DNA of 48,999 bases from Deinococcus phoenicis (GCF_000599865.1 NZ_JHAC01000023.1:1-48999); one strand, 5' to 3'. Shown: positions 31,249 to 47,850, numbered from the stretch's first letter. Notes: generated by a model from the sequence alone, not told the origin. A program made the numbers and translations.

Positions 31249-32481
31249 ATGTCTGACGCTCTGATCACGCTGGAAATCGAAAAACTCGTCGCCGGAGGGC
31301 TGGGTCTCGCGCGGGACGAGTCCGGCGTGGTGCTGGTGCGCGGGGCGCTGCCGGGCGAGCGGGTGGAGGCCAGCGTGCGCGCGGGCCGGGGCGTGCGCCA
31401 GGGCCTCACCCGCGAGGTGCTGCGTGCCAGTCCCGACCGGGTGGACGCGCCGGACCTGCCCACGGTGGACCTCGCGCACGCGTCCTACCCGGCGCAACTG
31501 GTCTACAAGCGCGGTTTCGTGGAGGAGGCCCTCTCGCGCATCGCCAAGCTGCGGCACCCGGTCGCCGAGACCGTGCCCAGCCCACACGAGTGGCACTACC
31601 GCAACACCGCGCAGTACCTCGTGACGCCCCAGGGCCTCGCCTACCGCGAGCGGCGCGGGCGCGACCCCCTGGTGGTGGGGCAAGACCCCCTGGTGATGGC
31701 GCAGATTCAGGCCGTGCTGGACCGCGTGGACCCCGCTCAACTCGACCCCGCCACCGAGGTGGCCTTCCGGGCCAGCCGCCTGACGGGTGAGGTGGTCGCG
31801 GCCCTGATCGGGGCGGGTGAGCCGCGGGTCTTCCTGCGGGCCAGCGACCACCTGATGGACGCCGGGGTGGTCGGCGTGAGCCTCGCGGAACCCGCCGGGC
31901 GGCGCTTCGGCGCGGGCGTCCGGTTGATCGCGGGCGAGGCCGAGGTGCAGGAGCAGTTCGGGCGCGTGCAGGTGGGCGTGACCGCGACCGGCTTCGCGCA
32001 GGTGAACCCCGAGGCGGCGGGTCTGGCCTATCTGCGCGCGGCGGAGCTGGCCGGAAGCGGCCTGCACGCGGTGGACCTGTACGGCGGTTCGGGGGCCATC
32101 GGGCGGCACCTGGCCCCCCACTTCACGCGCGTGACCGTGCTGGATTCCTCCCCCGAGGCGCTGGCGCGCGGAAGGCAGGCGGTGGCCGTCAGCGGCGAGC
32201 GCAACGTCACCTACCGCAGCGGCGACGCGGCCCGCTTCAGCGAACTGGGCACCGACGTGATCGTGGTCGACCCGCCCCGTGCGGGCCTGGAGGCGGAGGC
32301 GCGCGACCACATCCATGCCAGCACTGCCGACCGCCTGGTCTACGTGAGCTGCGACCCGGCGACCTGGGCGCGCGACGTGGGCGACCTCACCCAGCGCGGC
32401 TGGAAACTGGGGGCCGTCACGCCGCACGACTTTTACCCGCAGACCAGCCACGTGGAAGTCGTGAGCGTGCTGGACCGCTGA
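31249..32481 (+). CDS. TRAM-domain RNA 5-methyluridine methyltransferase (RlmD/TrmA family), no Fe-S cysteines
   Basis: A 410-aa SAM-dependent enzyme that would methylate uridine in 23S rRNA or tRNA. It has an N-terminal TRAM domain (about 8-60, [15 protein letters not shown] to [10 protein letters not shown]), [18 protein letters not shown], the catalytic-core [19 protein letters not shown], the SAM-binding [22 protein letters not shown], and [13 protein letters not shown], where Cys is the nucleophile. That is the only Cys in the protein, so the [4Fe-4S] cluster of RlmD/RlmCD-type members is absent. ATG 31249 follows TACCCT by 9 nt. Confidence 0.85.
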   Translation: MSDALITLEIEKLVAGGLGLARDESGVVLVRGALPGERVEASVRAGRGVRQGLTREVLRASPDRVDAPDLPTVDLAHASYPAQLVYKRGFVEEALSRIAKLRHPVAETVPSPHEWHYRNTAQYLVTPQGLAYRERRGRDPLVVGQDPLVMAQIQAVLDRVDPAQLDPATEVAFRASRLTGEVVAALIGAGEPRVFLRASDHLMDAGVVGVSLAEPAGRRFGAGVRLIAGEAEVQEQFGRVQVGVTATGFAQVNPEAAGLAYLRAAELAGSGLHAVDLYGGSGAIGRHLAPHFTRVTVLDSSPEALARGRQAVAVSGERNVTYRSGDAARFSELGTDVIVVDPPRAGLEAEARDHIHASTADRLVYVSCDPATWARDVGDLTQRGWKLGAVTPHDFYPQTSHVEVVSVLDR

Positions 32482-32548
32482 GCGGGGCGCCCTTGACCGA
32501 TCACTCACGCCCGCCGGGGCGCTGGGAGGAACGCGTTACGCTGCGGGC

Positions 32549-32950
32549 GTGAAGCGAATGGCCCTGCCTCTGCTGCTGCTGCCGGGCCTGCTGTGCGGCT
32601 GTCAGGACCGGGAGGCGCGGGCAGAAAATGCCCGGCTGGCCGCCCGCGTCACGGCGTTGGAGGCCCAGATCGGGGCGCTGGCGGCGCAGGCCAGGACCGA
32701 GCGCCGGACCCGGGCCGACGCGGACAGCGTGGTGAGGCAGGCCGCCGCGCAGAACTGCGCCAACGATCTGGCGCGCTTTCTGGAGAGCCTGCGTCAGGAC
32801 GTGGGCACCTACCCCGCCATGCGGCTGGTGACCCTCCCCGACTCGTGCGTGGACCTGCGCGTGAACTGGCGCACGCTGAAGCCGGAAGCCTATGCCTTTG
32901 ACGTGCTGGACAAGGGTGGAGAAGTCCTCGCCACCGGGCGCGGCCCCTGA
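32549..32950 (+). CDS. Small lipoprotein with N-terminal coiled coil
   Basis: A 133-aa predicted lipoprotein (MKRMALPLLLLPGLLCGC, lipobox LCGC). The mature N terminus is a coiled coil (about 22-65, ENARLAARVTALEAQIGALA), followed by a small globular part with two Cys (AQNCAND and PDSCVDLRV) that may form a disulfide. No family recognised. TACGCT at 32537-32542 lies 6 nt before the GTG start, indicating a leaderless mRNA. It ends 35 bp before a MITE. Confidence 0.75.
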   Translation: MKRMALPLLLLPGLLCGCQDREARAENARLAARVTALEAQIGALAAQARTERRTRADADSVVRQAAAQNCANDLARFLESLRQDVGTYPAMRLVTLPDSCVDLRVNWRTLKPEAYAFDVLDKGGEVLATGRGP

Positions 32951-32985
32951 GGCCCGGCGTTCCGTCCCTGTTTGCCCTGGGCTGT

Positions 32986-33289
32986 TAGAGCATTTGTCAA
33001 AAAGAGAGCTTCTTGTTGACCGAGCGGGCGGGCAGCGGGCAGGCCCCATCCGGGTGCCGTTTTGCCCAAGAAGGCGTCCTCAAGGGGAGGGCAGGCTGGC
33101 TCAAGCGCGTCCGTTCTGACCGACCGTCCGTTCTGGAGGCGTGGCGTGCTCCTGCGCGTCCGTTCACGACGATGCCCAAGACAGCGAGTGAAAGAGGAAG
33201 AGCGTTTGGGACTTGCAAAGCTCCGAAGGAGAGAATGGAGCCGGAAGAGGCGCTTTTCCTCCTCCGGCGTAATTCGGACAAATGCTCTA
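32986..33289. mobile_element. MITE-like element with 13-bp perfect inverted repeats
   Basis: TAGAGCATTTGTC (32986-32998) is repeated exactly in inverse as GACAAATGCTCTA (33277-33289). If the outer TA pairs are the duplicated target, the element is 300 bp. TA duplication is typical of IS630/Tc1-type transposases, so a non-autonomous relative is the best guess. It contains no convincing gene. Inside, CGTCCGTTC occurs three times (near 33107, 33122 and 33157). The element fills the whole gap before the FAD oxidoreductase gene, and its right TA is the start of that gene's -10 box. Confidence 0.75.
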
Positions 33290-33293
33290 GGCT
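33288..33293 (+). promoter_or_regulatory. -10 box of the FAD oxidoreductase gene at the MITE border
   Basis: TAGGCT, 6 nt before ATG 33300. Its first two bases are the right-hand TA target copy of the MITE, so all sequence further upstream, including any -35, comes from the element. Confidence 0.65.
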
Positions 33294-33299
33294 CGGCCC

Positions 33300-34577
<1,278 letters not shown>

Positions 34578-34591
34578 CGTACCCTGACCCC

Positions 34592-35215
34592 ATGACCTCC
34601 ACCCTCGACCACCTCGTGATCGCGGCCCGCACGCTCCCGGAGGGCCGCGCGTGGCTGGAAGGCCGGCTGGGCGTCTCCATGCATCCCGGCGGCGGGCACG
34701 AACACTTCGGCACCCACAACGCGCTGCTGTCGCTGGGGCCGGACGCTTACCTGGAGGTCATCGCGGTGGACCCGGCGGCCCCCGCCCCTGGCCGCCCCCG
34801 CTGGTTCGGCCTCGACACCCCAGAGGTGCGCGGGCTTCTGGAGGATGGGCCACGGCTGCTGCACTGGCTGGCGCGGGTGCCGGGCCTCGCTGGCCCCGAC
34901 CTCACGCCTTTCGGGGAGGCCCTAGAGCTGTCACGCGGGGAGAACCGCTGGACGTTGACGGTGCCGGACGACGGGCGCCTGCCGGGCGGCGGCGTAGTGC
35001 CCAGCCTGATCGCGTGGCACACGCTGCCCCCACCCACGCGCCTGCCCGATGTGGGTGTGCGCCTGGAGAGTCTGACGCTGGGCACCCCCGACCCGGATGG
35101 GCTGCGGTCCCTGCTCGACCGGCTGAACTTCGTGGGTGAGGTGGAGGTCCGGGAAGCGCCCCAGCCGGAACTGTCGGCCCTGCTGGTCACGCCGGATGGG
35201 CTGGTGACGCTGTGA
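34592..35215 (+). CDS. VOC/glyoxalase-like domain protein
   Basis: A 207-aa protein with the glyoxalase-like (PF13468-type) start [23 protein letters not shown], a [19 protein letters not shown] motif with possible metal-binding His residues, and [11 protein letters not shown] second half follows the same babbab pattern. No specific reaction can be assigned. TACCCT at 34580-34585 lies 6 nt before the ATG. Ten bases separate it from the downstream Nudix relic, so the two were probably one transcription unit. Confidence 0.8.
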   Translation: MTSTLDHLVIAARTLPEGRAWLEGRLGVSMHPGGGHEHFGTHNALLSLGPDAYLEVIAVDPAAPAPGRPRWFGLDTPEVRGLLEDGPRLLHWLARVPGLAGPDLTPFGEALELSRGENRWTLTVPDDGRLPGGGVVPSLIAWHTLPPPTRLPDVGVRLESLTLGTPDPDGLRSLLDRLNFVGEVEVREAPQPELSALLVTPDGLVTL

Positions 35216-35225
35216 AGAGGCAGGA

Positions 35226-35643
35226 ATGACGCCGACGCCACCGGATGACACCTGGTCCGTCCACCCGGAGGGACTGCCGGAGCGGGCCAGCGTGGGCGCG
35301 GTGGTCCTCCGGCGGGAGGTCGTGGGCTGGCGCGTCGCCACCGTGGTCGAGCGGGGCGAGTCCTTCCAGCTTCCGAAGGGTGGGTTGGAGGCAGGGCTGT
35401 CACGGGTGCGCCTGGTGGCGGACCTCGGCGTGCTGGAGCGGCAGAACGACGCCCGCACCCGCTGGCAGGTCACGCGCTACTTCCTGGGTCTGACGGACGA
35501 GGAAGGGGAGACGCCGCTGGAACCGGGCTTCCGGCTGGAATGGCATCCGCTGGACGCCGTCCCGCCGCTGTTCTGGCCGGAGCAGGCGCGGCTGGTGGCA
35601 AGTTCGTCAGAATCTCGAACGGGGCGAGGACGGGCTGATCTGA
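35226..35643 (+). pseudogene. Nudix hydrolase relic: Nudix box deleted, end frameshifted
   Basis: The frame from ATG 35226 (GAGG upstream) encodes a recognisable Nudix fold: [23 protein letters not shown], then [12 protein letters not shown], the normal start of the Nudix box. The sequence then jumps to [16 protein letters not shown], the strand that follows the box. About 17 residues, including the metal-binding REx2EE, are missing, in frame. Near 35603-35606 the frame also fails: the +1 frame gives [12 protein letters not shown] and a stop at 35641, while the original frame stays open for a further 1.8 kb. An active Nudix enzyme is therefore unlikely. Confidence 0.7.
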
Positions 35644-36248
35644 GCGGCGCGCGGTGGGCGTCTCCGGTGCAGCAGCGCCGCCGCGAGCAGGCCCGCCAGG
35701 AAGCCGAACAGGTGCGCTTCCCAGGACACGACCGGGTTGGTGGGCAGCACGCCCCACAGCGCCCCGCCGTACAGGAAGAGGGCCACCACGGCGGCGGCGA
35801 TGGCGACGGGGGTCCGCTCCCACCAGCCCACGCCGAGCAGGTAGGCCAGGTAGCCGAACACCAGCTCGCTGGCCCCCAGGTGGACGCTGTTCCCGCGCCC
35901 GAAGAGCCACACCAGCAGGCCGCCCACGACCACGATCACCAGGGTCGCTGCCAGAAAGCGCCCCACGCCGCGCAGGGCGCTCATAAAAGCCAGCACCGCC
36001 AGCGGGACCGTGTTGGCGATCAGGTGCCCGAACCCCACGTGCAGAAAGGGGGCCGTCAGCACGTGGGGCAGGCTGCCGGGGTCGCGCGGCACGATGCCGT
36101 AGCTGTCCAGCGTCCCGCCGAACGCGAACTGATCGATCAGCTCCTGCGCCCACTCCCCGCCCACCAGCAGCAGGGCCAGCAGCGCGGCCAGCCCGGCGGG
36201 CGACCGTCTGCGCGCGGGCCGGGGCGGGAAGGGGGGCCGGGGTCTCAC
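35607..36248 (-). CDS. Rhomboid-family intramembrane serine protease
   Basis: A 213-aa membrane protease with six hydrophobic helices. The catalytic Ser is in [14 protein letters not shown] (GxSx4G) and the His in [16 protein letters not shown], with the [17 protein letters not shown] motif of rhomboids in helix 2. It cleaves transmembrane segments of other proteins; targets unknown. I chose GTG 36248 because CAGACT lies 6 nt upstream (leaderless spacing); TTG 36266 is an alternative. Its 3' end overlaps the end of the Nudix relic by 37 bp. Confidence 0.87.
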   Translation of the reverse strand: MRPRPPFPPRPARRRSPAGLAALLALLLVGGEWAQELIDQFAFGGTLDSYGIVPRDPGSLPHVLTAPFLHVGFGHLIANTVPLAVLAFMSALRGVGRFLAATLVIVVVGGLLVWLFGRGNSVHLGASELVFGYLAYLLGVGWWERTPVAIAAAVVALFLYGGALWGVLPTNPVVSWEAHLFGFLAGLLAAALLHRRRPPRAAQISPSSPRSRF

Positions 36249-36275
36249 GCTCCCAGTCTGCCCCAAAAGCGGGGC

Positions 36276-36304
36276 GGGCGACCGGAAGGTTTCCCCGGTC
36301 GCCC
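36276..36304 (-). terminator. Terminator of asd
   Basis: A perfect 10-bp stem GGGCGACCGG/CCGGTCGCCC with a 9-nt loop, 17 bp beyond the asd stop. A TTTT tract follows about 10 nt further on the minus strand. It separates asd from the rhomboid gene. Confidence 0.7.
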
Positions 36305-36320
36305 CTCTCTTTCGGGTGGC

Positions 36321-37340
<1,020 letters not shown>

Positions 37341-37354
37341 CCCACGCCTCCCTC

Positions 37355-37386
37355 AAAAAAAAGCCCGCCACGCGACTCTCGCGGGC
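37355..37386 (-). terminator. Attenuator terminator in the asd leader
   Basis: On the minus strand, GCCCGC, then a 12-nt apex that can itself pair (CGCGA-GAG-TCGCG), GCGGGC and an uninterrupted T8. It ends 14 nt before the asd start codon, ahead of the GGGAGGCG ribosome site. The only upstream ORF in the transcript is the leader peptide, so this terminator decides whether asd is transcribed. Confidence 0.88.
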
Positions 37387-37406
37387 GGCTGCGTCCAGGG
37401 CCGCCC
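37383..37406 (-). promoter_or_regulatory. Antiterminator hairpin in the asd leader
   Basis: GGGCGGC (37406-37400) pairs perfectly with GCCGCCC (37389-37383) across a 10-nt loop. The 3' arm overlaps the first arm of the terminator (37386-37381), so the two cannot form together. The 5' arm begins directly after the leader-peptide stop codon (37407). A ribosome resting at that stop would cover it and let the terminator form; one stalled earlier would leave it free. Confidence 0.75.
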
Positions 37407-37436
37407 TCACGGGATAGTGGTCGTGTGGCGGCGCAT
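37407..37436 (-). CDS. asd leader peptide (9 aa, Thr-Thr-Thr-Ile)
   Basis: The ORF reads MRRHTTTIP then TGA. The three Thr codons are all different (ACG, ACC, ACT) and are followed by Ile ATC. Threonine and isoleucine are end products downstream of Asd, so stalling here would report their shortage, as the thr operon leader does in enteric bacteria. The ATG is 6 nt after the TACCTT -10 box, so the peptide is predicted to be translated from a leaderless mRNA with no Shine-Dalgarno site. Confidence 0.78.
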   Translation of the reverse strand: MRRHTTTIP

Positions 37437-37442
37437 AGGGGC

Positions 37443-37471
37443 AAGGTACCCGCCGGGGGCCGGGGGGTCAA
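37443..37471 (-). promoter_or_regulatory. Promoter of the asd leader transcript
   Basis: On the minus strand, TTGACC (37471-37466), exactly 17 bp, then TACCTT (37448-37443). The predicted start coincides with the leader AUG 6 nt downstream. Confidence 0.78.
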
Positions 37472-37500
37472 GCGGGCGGGCTAGAGAAGGTCCTTAGGTT

Positions 37501-37800
37501 CTATTTCCTGCGCCGCAAAAAGGACAGCCACCCCGCCCGCTCGGGCTGCCGCGCCGGGGCAAAGTCCGTCATATGGATCTCGGCGTCGGGGTGGGGGGCA
37601 GCTTCCCAGCCCCCGGGCGTGGCGATCAGGCCGCCGAAGCGCCCGGCAGCGTAGCGGGCGTGTTCCTGCTCGGCCTCCTCGCTGATGGCGCGGGGGTCGG
37701 CGAGGGCTTCGAGCATTGCCTGGAGGCTGTCATCGTCGCAGGCCCAGTGACCCTGCGAGAAGGTGGCTTCCTGACCATAAATCCGAATGCTGACGGGCAT
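37501..37800 (-). CDS. Small conserved-looking hypothetical protein (99 aa)
   Basis: A 99-aa soluble protein starting [19 protein letters not shown], with an acidic middle ([16 protein letters not shown]) and a basic end (FLRRRK). I do not recognise a family. I chose ATG 37800 because GGGAG lies 5 nt upstream; an in-frame start at 37830 would add ten residues of weaker appearance. It is upstream of, and in the same direction as, the asd leader, but asd has its own promoter. Confidence 0.65.
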   Translation of the reverse strand: MPVSIRIYGQEATFSQGHWACDDDSLQAMLEALADPRAISEEAEQEHARYAAGRFGGLIATPGGWEAAPHPDAEIHMTDFAPARQPERAGWLSFLRRRK

Positions 37801-37818
37801 GGACGCTCCCGGGCCGAA

Positions 37819-37857
<39 letters not shown>

Positions 37858-37916
37858 CGACCAGCATAGCGCAAGCGCCGCGTCTGCTCCCGGAGTTCCG
37901 CGCCCGCCTGCCCGCT

Positions 37917-38528
<612 letters not shown>

Positions 38529-38715
38529 TGGCCTTCCGCCCTGGGACTTCCTTGAGGCTCTGGCGTGGGGGGAGCGCCAAGGTCCCGGTGCCCCAGGGGC
38601 GCGCGAAAGCCGAAACGCTGCGGCCAGCGCGACTTCACGTTCCATTTCGTTGTTCTAAAGCTCCGGTGAGGGGCGGTCATTTCGGCGTGGAAGGGCTTCC
38701 GCTAGCCTGTGGGGT

Positions 38716-40278
38716 GTGTGTGCCGCCCCCCTGCCCCCCGATGAACCTGAACGTCTGGCCGCCCTGGCCCGCTACGACGTGCTCGGTACGCCACCCGAGG
38801 AGGCGTTCGACCGCATCACGCGCCTGACCGCGCAGGTGCTGGGGGTCCCGGTCGCGGCCGTCAACTTCCTGACGCTGGAGCGGCAGTGGTCCAAGGCCTG
38901 CGTCGGTGAGCTGCCCGGTGAGCTTCCGCTTGCCGACTCCCTGTGCCGCTGGACCGTCCTGGGGCCGGAGGTGCTGGTGGTGCCCGATGCCCGCCAGGAC
39001 CCACGGTTCAGGGAAAATCCCTTCGTGCGTGCCGGGCAGATCGTGCTGTATGCGGGCGCGCCGCTGATCACGCCCGAGGGCGTCCGTATCGGCACCCTGT
39101 GCGTGACCGACGACCGGGTGCGGCCTTTCGGGCCGGAACAGGCCGAGACGCTGCGCCTGCTGGCCGGACTGGTCATGGATGAGCTGGAACTGCGGCGGCG
39201 CACGCAGGAGCTGACCCGGGCACGCGACCATGCCCGCACGCTGCGCGACCTGGCCGAGCTGATGAACGAACCTTTGGGGCCGGAGGAGATGGCGCGGTTG
39301 GGCCTGGGCCTGCTGCACGAACGGATGCGGCTGGACTGGTCGGCCCTGCTGCACCTCACCCCGCGGGGTCCGGCGGTGCTGAGCGCGCATGCCGGAGAAG
39401 GCCACGACGCCTTCGGGGAGGTCCTGCTGGAACGCCTGGTCGTGAAAGGCAGCCCGCTGTGGACGGCGCTGACCACCCACGGGCGCGTGTTTCTCGACGG
39501 TGATCTGGCCCTGGCGGGAGAGGCTAGCTTCCCGCACCTGCTGGAAGCCGGTCTGCGCAGCGTGGCCTGGCTGCACCTGCAAGTCGGAGGGGCGCGGGAG
39601 GACCGGGGCGGGGAGCCTTACGTGCTGGTGCTGGCCCGCCTGGGTCAGGCGGCAGCCTGGACCCCCGAGGAGCGCGCGCTTCTGGAGGCGGCGGCCCGCA
39701 GCGTGGGCGTGGCCCTGGAACGCGTGGAGCACGTGTGGTCGCTGGAGCGGGCCGCGCGGACCGACGCGCTGACCGGCCTGAGCAACCGCCGCGCGCTGGA
39801 CGAGGCCCTCGACGAGGCCGACCGCCGCGTGGCCGCGACGGGGCTGGGCTACGTGCTGGGCGTGGTGGACCTCGACGGCATGAAGCGGGTGAACGACGAG
39901 CGCGGGCACGCGAGCGGTGACGACCTGCTGCGCGAGTTCGCCGGGCGGCTCGTGGCCCCCGGGATCAGCGCCTACCGGCTGGGCGGCGATGAATATGCCC
40001 TGCTGCACCTCCAGCCCGAGTTTCCGGAGGTGGAGGCCCCCGGAGCGGAGGAGTTCCCGGAGGCGGCGGCGCAGGCCCTGGTGACCCTGGTGGCCGCCGC
40101 AGAACACGCCGTGCGGGTCAGGGGATACCCCGCCGGGGCCTCGCTGGGCGTGGCGACCGTGCCGGAGGATGCCCCGGACGCGACCGACGCCCTGCGCACC
40201 GCCGACGCGCGGATGTACGCCCGCAAACGCGAGCGCCGCGCTGCCCGCCCCACCGCCGACGCCCGCCCGCTCCCCTGA
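38716..40278 (+). CDS. GAF-domain diguanylate cyclase (GGDEF)
   Basis: A 520-aa cytoplasmic signalling protein. The first GAF domain (about 20-155) begins ERLAALARYDVLGTPPEEAFD and contains VAAVNFLTLERQWSKAC and LIGTLCVTDD-like sequence. A second, weaker GAF-like region (about 180-340) is followed by a signalling helix and a GGDEF domain (about 355-505). DALTGLSNRRALDEAL, VVDLDGMKRVNDERGHASGDDLL and GGDEY (near 423) suggest active c-di-GMP synthesis. The inhibitory RxxD site upstream of GGDEY is absent (VAPG stands there). TAGCCT lies 7 nt before the GTG start. Confidence 0.88.
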   Translation: MCAAPLPPDEPERLAALARYDVLGTPPEEAFDRITRLTAQVLGVPVAAVNFLTLERQWSKACVGELPGELPLADSLCRWTVLGPEVLVVPDARQDPRFRENPFVRAGQIVLYAGAPLITPEGVRIGTLCVTDDRVRPFGPEQAETLRLLAGLVMDELELRRRTQELTRARDHARTLRDLAELMNEPLGPEEMARLGLGLLHERMRLDWSALLHLTPRGPAVLSAHAGEGHDAFGEVLLERLVVKGSPLWTALTTHGRVFLDGDLALAGEASFPHLLEAGLRSVAWLHLQVGGAREDRGGEPYVLVLARLGQAAAWTPEERALLEAAARSVGVALERVEHVWSLERAARTDALTGLSNRRALDEALDEADRRVAATGLGYVLGVVDLDGMKRVNDERGHASGDDLLREFAGRLVAPGISAYRLGGDEYALLHLQPEFPEVEAPGAEEFPEAAAQALVTLVAAAEHAVRVRGYPAGASLGVATVPEDAPDATDALRTADARMYARKRERRAARPTADARPLP

Positions 40279-40298
40279 GACCCGCTACCCTGGGACCC

Positions 40299-40742
40299 AT
40301 GACGCTGCTGCTCGATCACGTCGCCATCGCCACACCCGACCTCGATCTGGGGGCCGCCCCGTACACGGCGCTGGGCCTGACCCCCGAGGGACCCGACGAG
40401 GAGGTCGCCGGACAGGGGGTGCGGGTCCGGGCCTTTGTGGTGGGCGAGACCCTGATCGAACTGCTCGCCCCGACCCGCCCCGACAGTCCCGTCGCGGGCT
40501 TTCTGGAGCGCCGGGGGCCGGGCCTGCACCACACCGCCTACCGGGTGGAGAACCTGGAGGCCGAGATGGAGCGGCTGCGCGGCCTGGGCGCCCGCTTTCT
40601 CTCCGAGACGCCCTCGCCGGGCCGGGCCGGGACGCGGGTGGCCTTTTTGCATCCCAAGTGGGGCGCGGGCACCCTGATCGAACTGGTGGAACATCCCGCC
40701 GGGCCGCACGCTGCGGGGGCACACGGAAAGGCCGAGCATTGA
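40299..40742 (+). CDS. mce: Methylmalonyl-CoA epimerase (VOC family)
   Basis: A 147-aa enzyme that would interconvert (R)- and (S)-methylmalonyl-CoA in propionyl-CoA use. It has the metal-site start LLLDHVAIATPDLD (His), TLIELLAPTRPDSPVAGFLERRG (Glu), the central GLHHTAYRVENLEAEMERLRGLGARF (His) and GAGTLIELVEH (Glu). TACCCT lies 7 nt before the ATG. Its stop overlaps the TTG start of the VanZ gene (TTGA), so the two are translationally coupled. Confidence 0.88.
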   Translation: MTLLLDHVAIATPDLDLGAAPYTALGLTPEGPDEEVAGQGVRVRAFVVGETLIELLAPTRPDSPVAGFLERRGPGLHHTAYRVENLEAEMERLRGLGARFLSETPSPGRAGTRVAFLHPKWGAGTLIELVEHPAGPHAAGAHGKAEH

Positions 40743-41119
40743 CCCGCCCCCAGCCTCCTCTCGCCCAGCCCCTCTGGTGGCTGCCCGCCCTCGCCGTGAT
40801 GGGGGCGATCTGGTGGCTGAGTTCCTCGTCCGACACGCCCGGCCCGCCGCTGGTGCATCCGCTGGACTGGGCCGCGCACTTCACGGCGTATCTGGCGCTG
40901 GGCTACAGCCTGGGGCGGGCGACCGGGCGCTGGGGGCTGGCCCTGGTCCTGGCCGTGTGGTTCGGCGCGCTCGACGAGGTGCATCAGGCGTTCGTGCCGG
41001 GCCGTGACGCGGGCGTGACCGACTGGCTGTTCGACCTGGCGGGGTCGTGGCTGGGCACCCGGCTCGCCACGCGCCGCCCGCCGCCCGGTGTCGCAGTTCT
41101 GTCAGACCCGCCCCGCTAG
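40739..41119 (+). CDS. VanZ-family membrane protein
   Basis: A 126-aa membrane protein with about four helices (WWLPALAVMGAIWWLSS, DWAAHFTAYLALGYSLGRA, LALVLAVWFGALDEVHQAF, DWLFDLAGSWLGTRLA). The VanZ signature ALDEVHQAFVPGRDAGVTDWLFDLAG is complete. VanZ relatives lower sensitivity to glycopeptides in enterococci, but most chromosomal members have no known role. I chose TTG 40739 for the 4-bp overlap with mce and GGAAAGG upstream. Confidence 0.87.
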   Translation: MTRPQPPLAQPLWWLPALAVMGAIWWLSSSSDTPGPPLVHPLDWAAHFTAYLALGYSLGRATGRWGLALVLAVWFGALDEVHQAFVPGRDAGVTDWLFDLAGSWLGTRLATRRPPPGVAVLSDPPR

Positions 41120-41128
41120 GCTGCGCGC

Positions 41129-42079
<951 letters not shown>

Positions 42080-42087
42080 CCGGGAGC

Positions 42088-44961
<2,874 letters not shown>

Positions 44962-44962
44962 G

Positions 44963-45117
44963 ACGGACTCCGATCGAACCATTTACGAAGTGATTCAGTC
45001 CGAGCGGGAGGAGCAGCGTCCTCATGTGCGTCTGTTCGCGACGACGCGAGAAGGAGAACAGACGGGTTCCGGGGGCTGGCTTTCCTTCCGGAAGTCAAGG
45101 AATCGGACGGAAGCCGT
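44963..45117. repeat. Degenerate inverted-repeat element (about 155 bp)
   Basis: The ends are imperfect inverted repeats: ACGGACTCCGATCGA on the left, and ACGGCTTCCGTCCGA read from the right on the other strand (16 of 24 bases match over the longer stretch). It starts 2 bp after the transglutaminase stop and fills most of the gap to the kinase gene. Positions 45025-45047 match 33153-33175 of the MITE at 19 of 23 bases. No gene inside. The ends are also next to stop codons of convergent genes, so a terminator role is possible. Confidence 0.5.
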
Positions 45118-45149
45118 ATAAGCGGGCCGCGTGGGCGGCGACCCAGCGC

Positions 45150-46634
<1,485 letters not shown>

Positions 46635-46703
46635 GGGGAAAAAGCCTTCCAGGGTCCGGCCTTCCGGGACGGGAAGCGGGGCCTTCTACGGGGGAGCGGG
46701 ACT

Positions 46704-47327
<624 letters not shown>

Positions 47328-47479
47328 GTTCCCCCAGATATAGCGCCTGGAGTCCAAAATTGCACCCCGTCAAACCCGCGAGGCGTGAGGACGGGCCGCG
47401 GTTCCGCCGGCGGGCATCTACAAAGCCGGGTTAGGGAAAAGGGTATCCCTGGCGGCCCGGCTTCCCTGATGCTGGTCCC

Positions 47480-47827
47480 ATGAAACTGGTCACACCCCGC
47501 GTGCATGGGTTCATCGATTACGTCGCCTGCGCCGCGATGCTGGCCGCCCCCTCCCTGCTGAACCTGAAGGGCGGCGCCCGCACGGCCTCCTCCCTCTTCG
47601 TCGCCTCGTATCTGGGGGTCAGCGCCCTGACCGACTATCCCCCGGCCCTCAGGCGCCTGATTCCCTTCCCGGTGCATGGCCGGGTGGAACTCGCCAGCGT
47701 GCCCGCGCTGCTGCTGGTCGCGGCCTGTCAGAAAGGCACCCGCGAGCGGGCCTATTTCCTGGGGCTGGCGGGGACGGTGCTGACGGTCTATACCCTCACC
47801 GACTGGCAGGCCGACCCGGACGCCTGA
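47480..47827 (+). CDS. Small membrane protein (115 aa), function unknown
   Basis: A 115-aa protein with three or four hydrophobic segments (GFIDYVACAAMLAAPSLL, SSLFVASYLGVSALTD, LASVPALLLVAAC, AYFLGLAGTVLTVYTL) and a short positively charged loop. No family recognised with confidence. GATGCT lies 6 nt before the ATG, in keeping with a leaderless start. It is divergent from the TetR gene across 152 bp, the usual place of a TetR target gene. Confidence 0.7.
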   Translation: MKLVTPRVHGFIDYVACAAMLAAPSLLNLKGGARTASSLFVASYLGVSALTDYPPALRRLIPFPVHGRVELASVPALLLVAACQKGTRERAYFLGLAGTVLTVYTLTDWQADPDA

Positions 47828-47850
47828 GGGCGAACTTGCCAGCCGACAAT

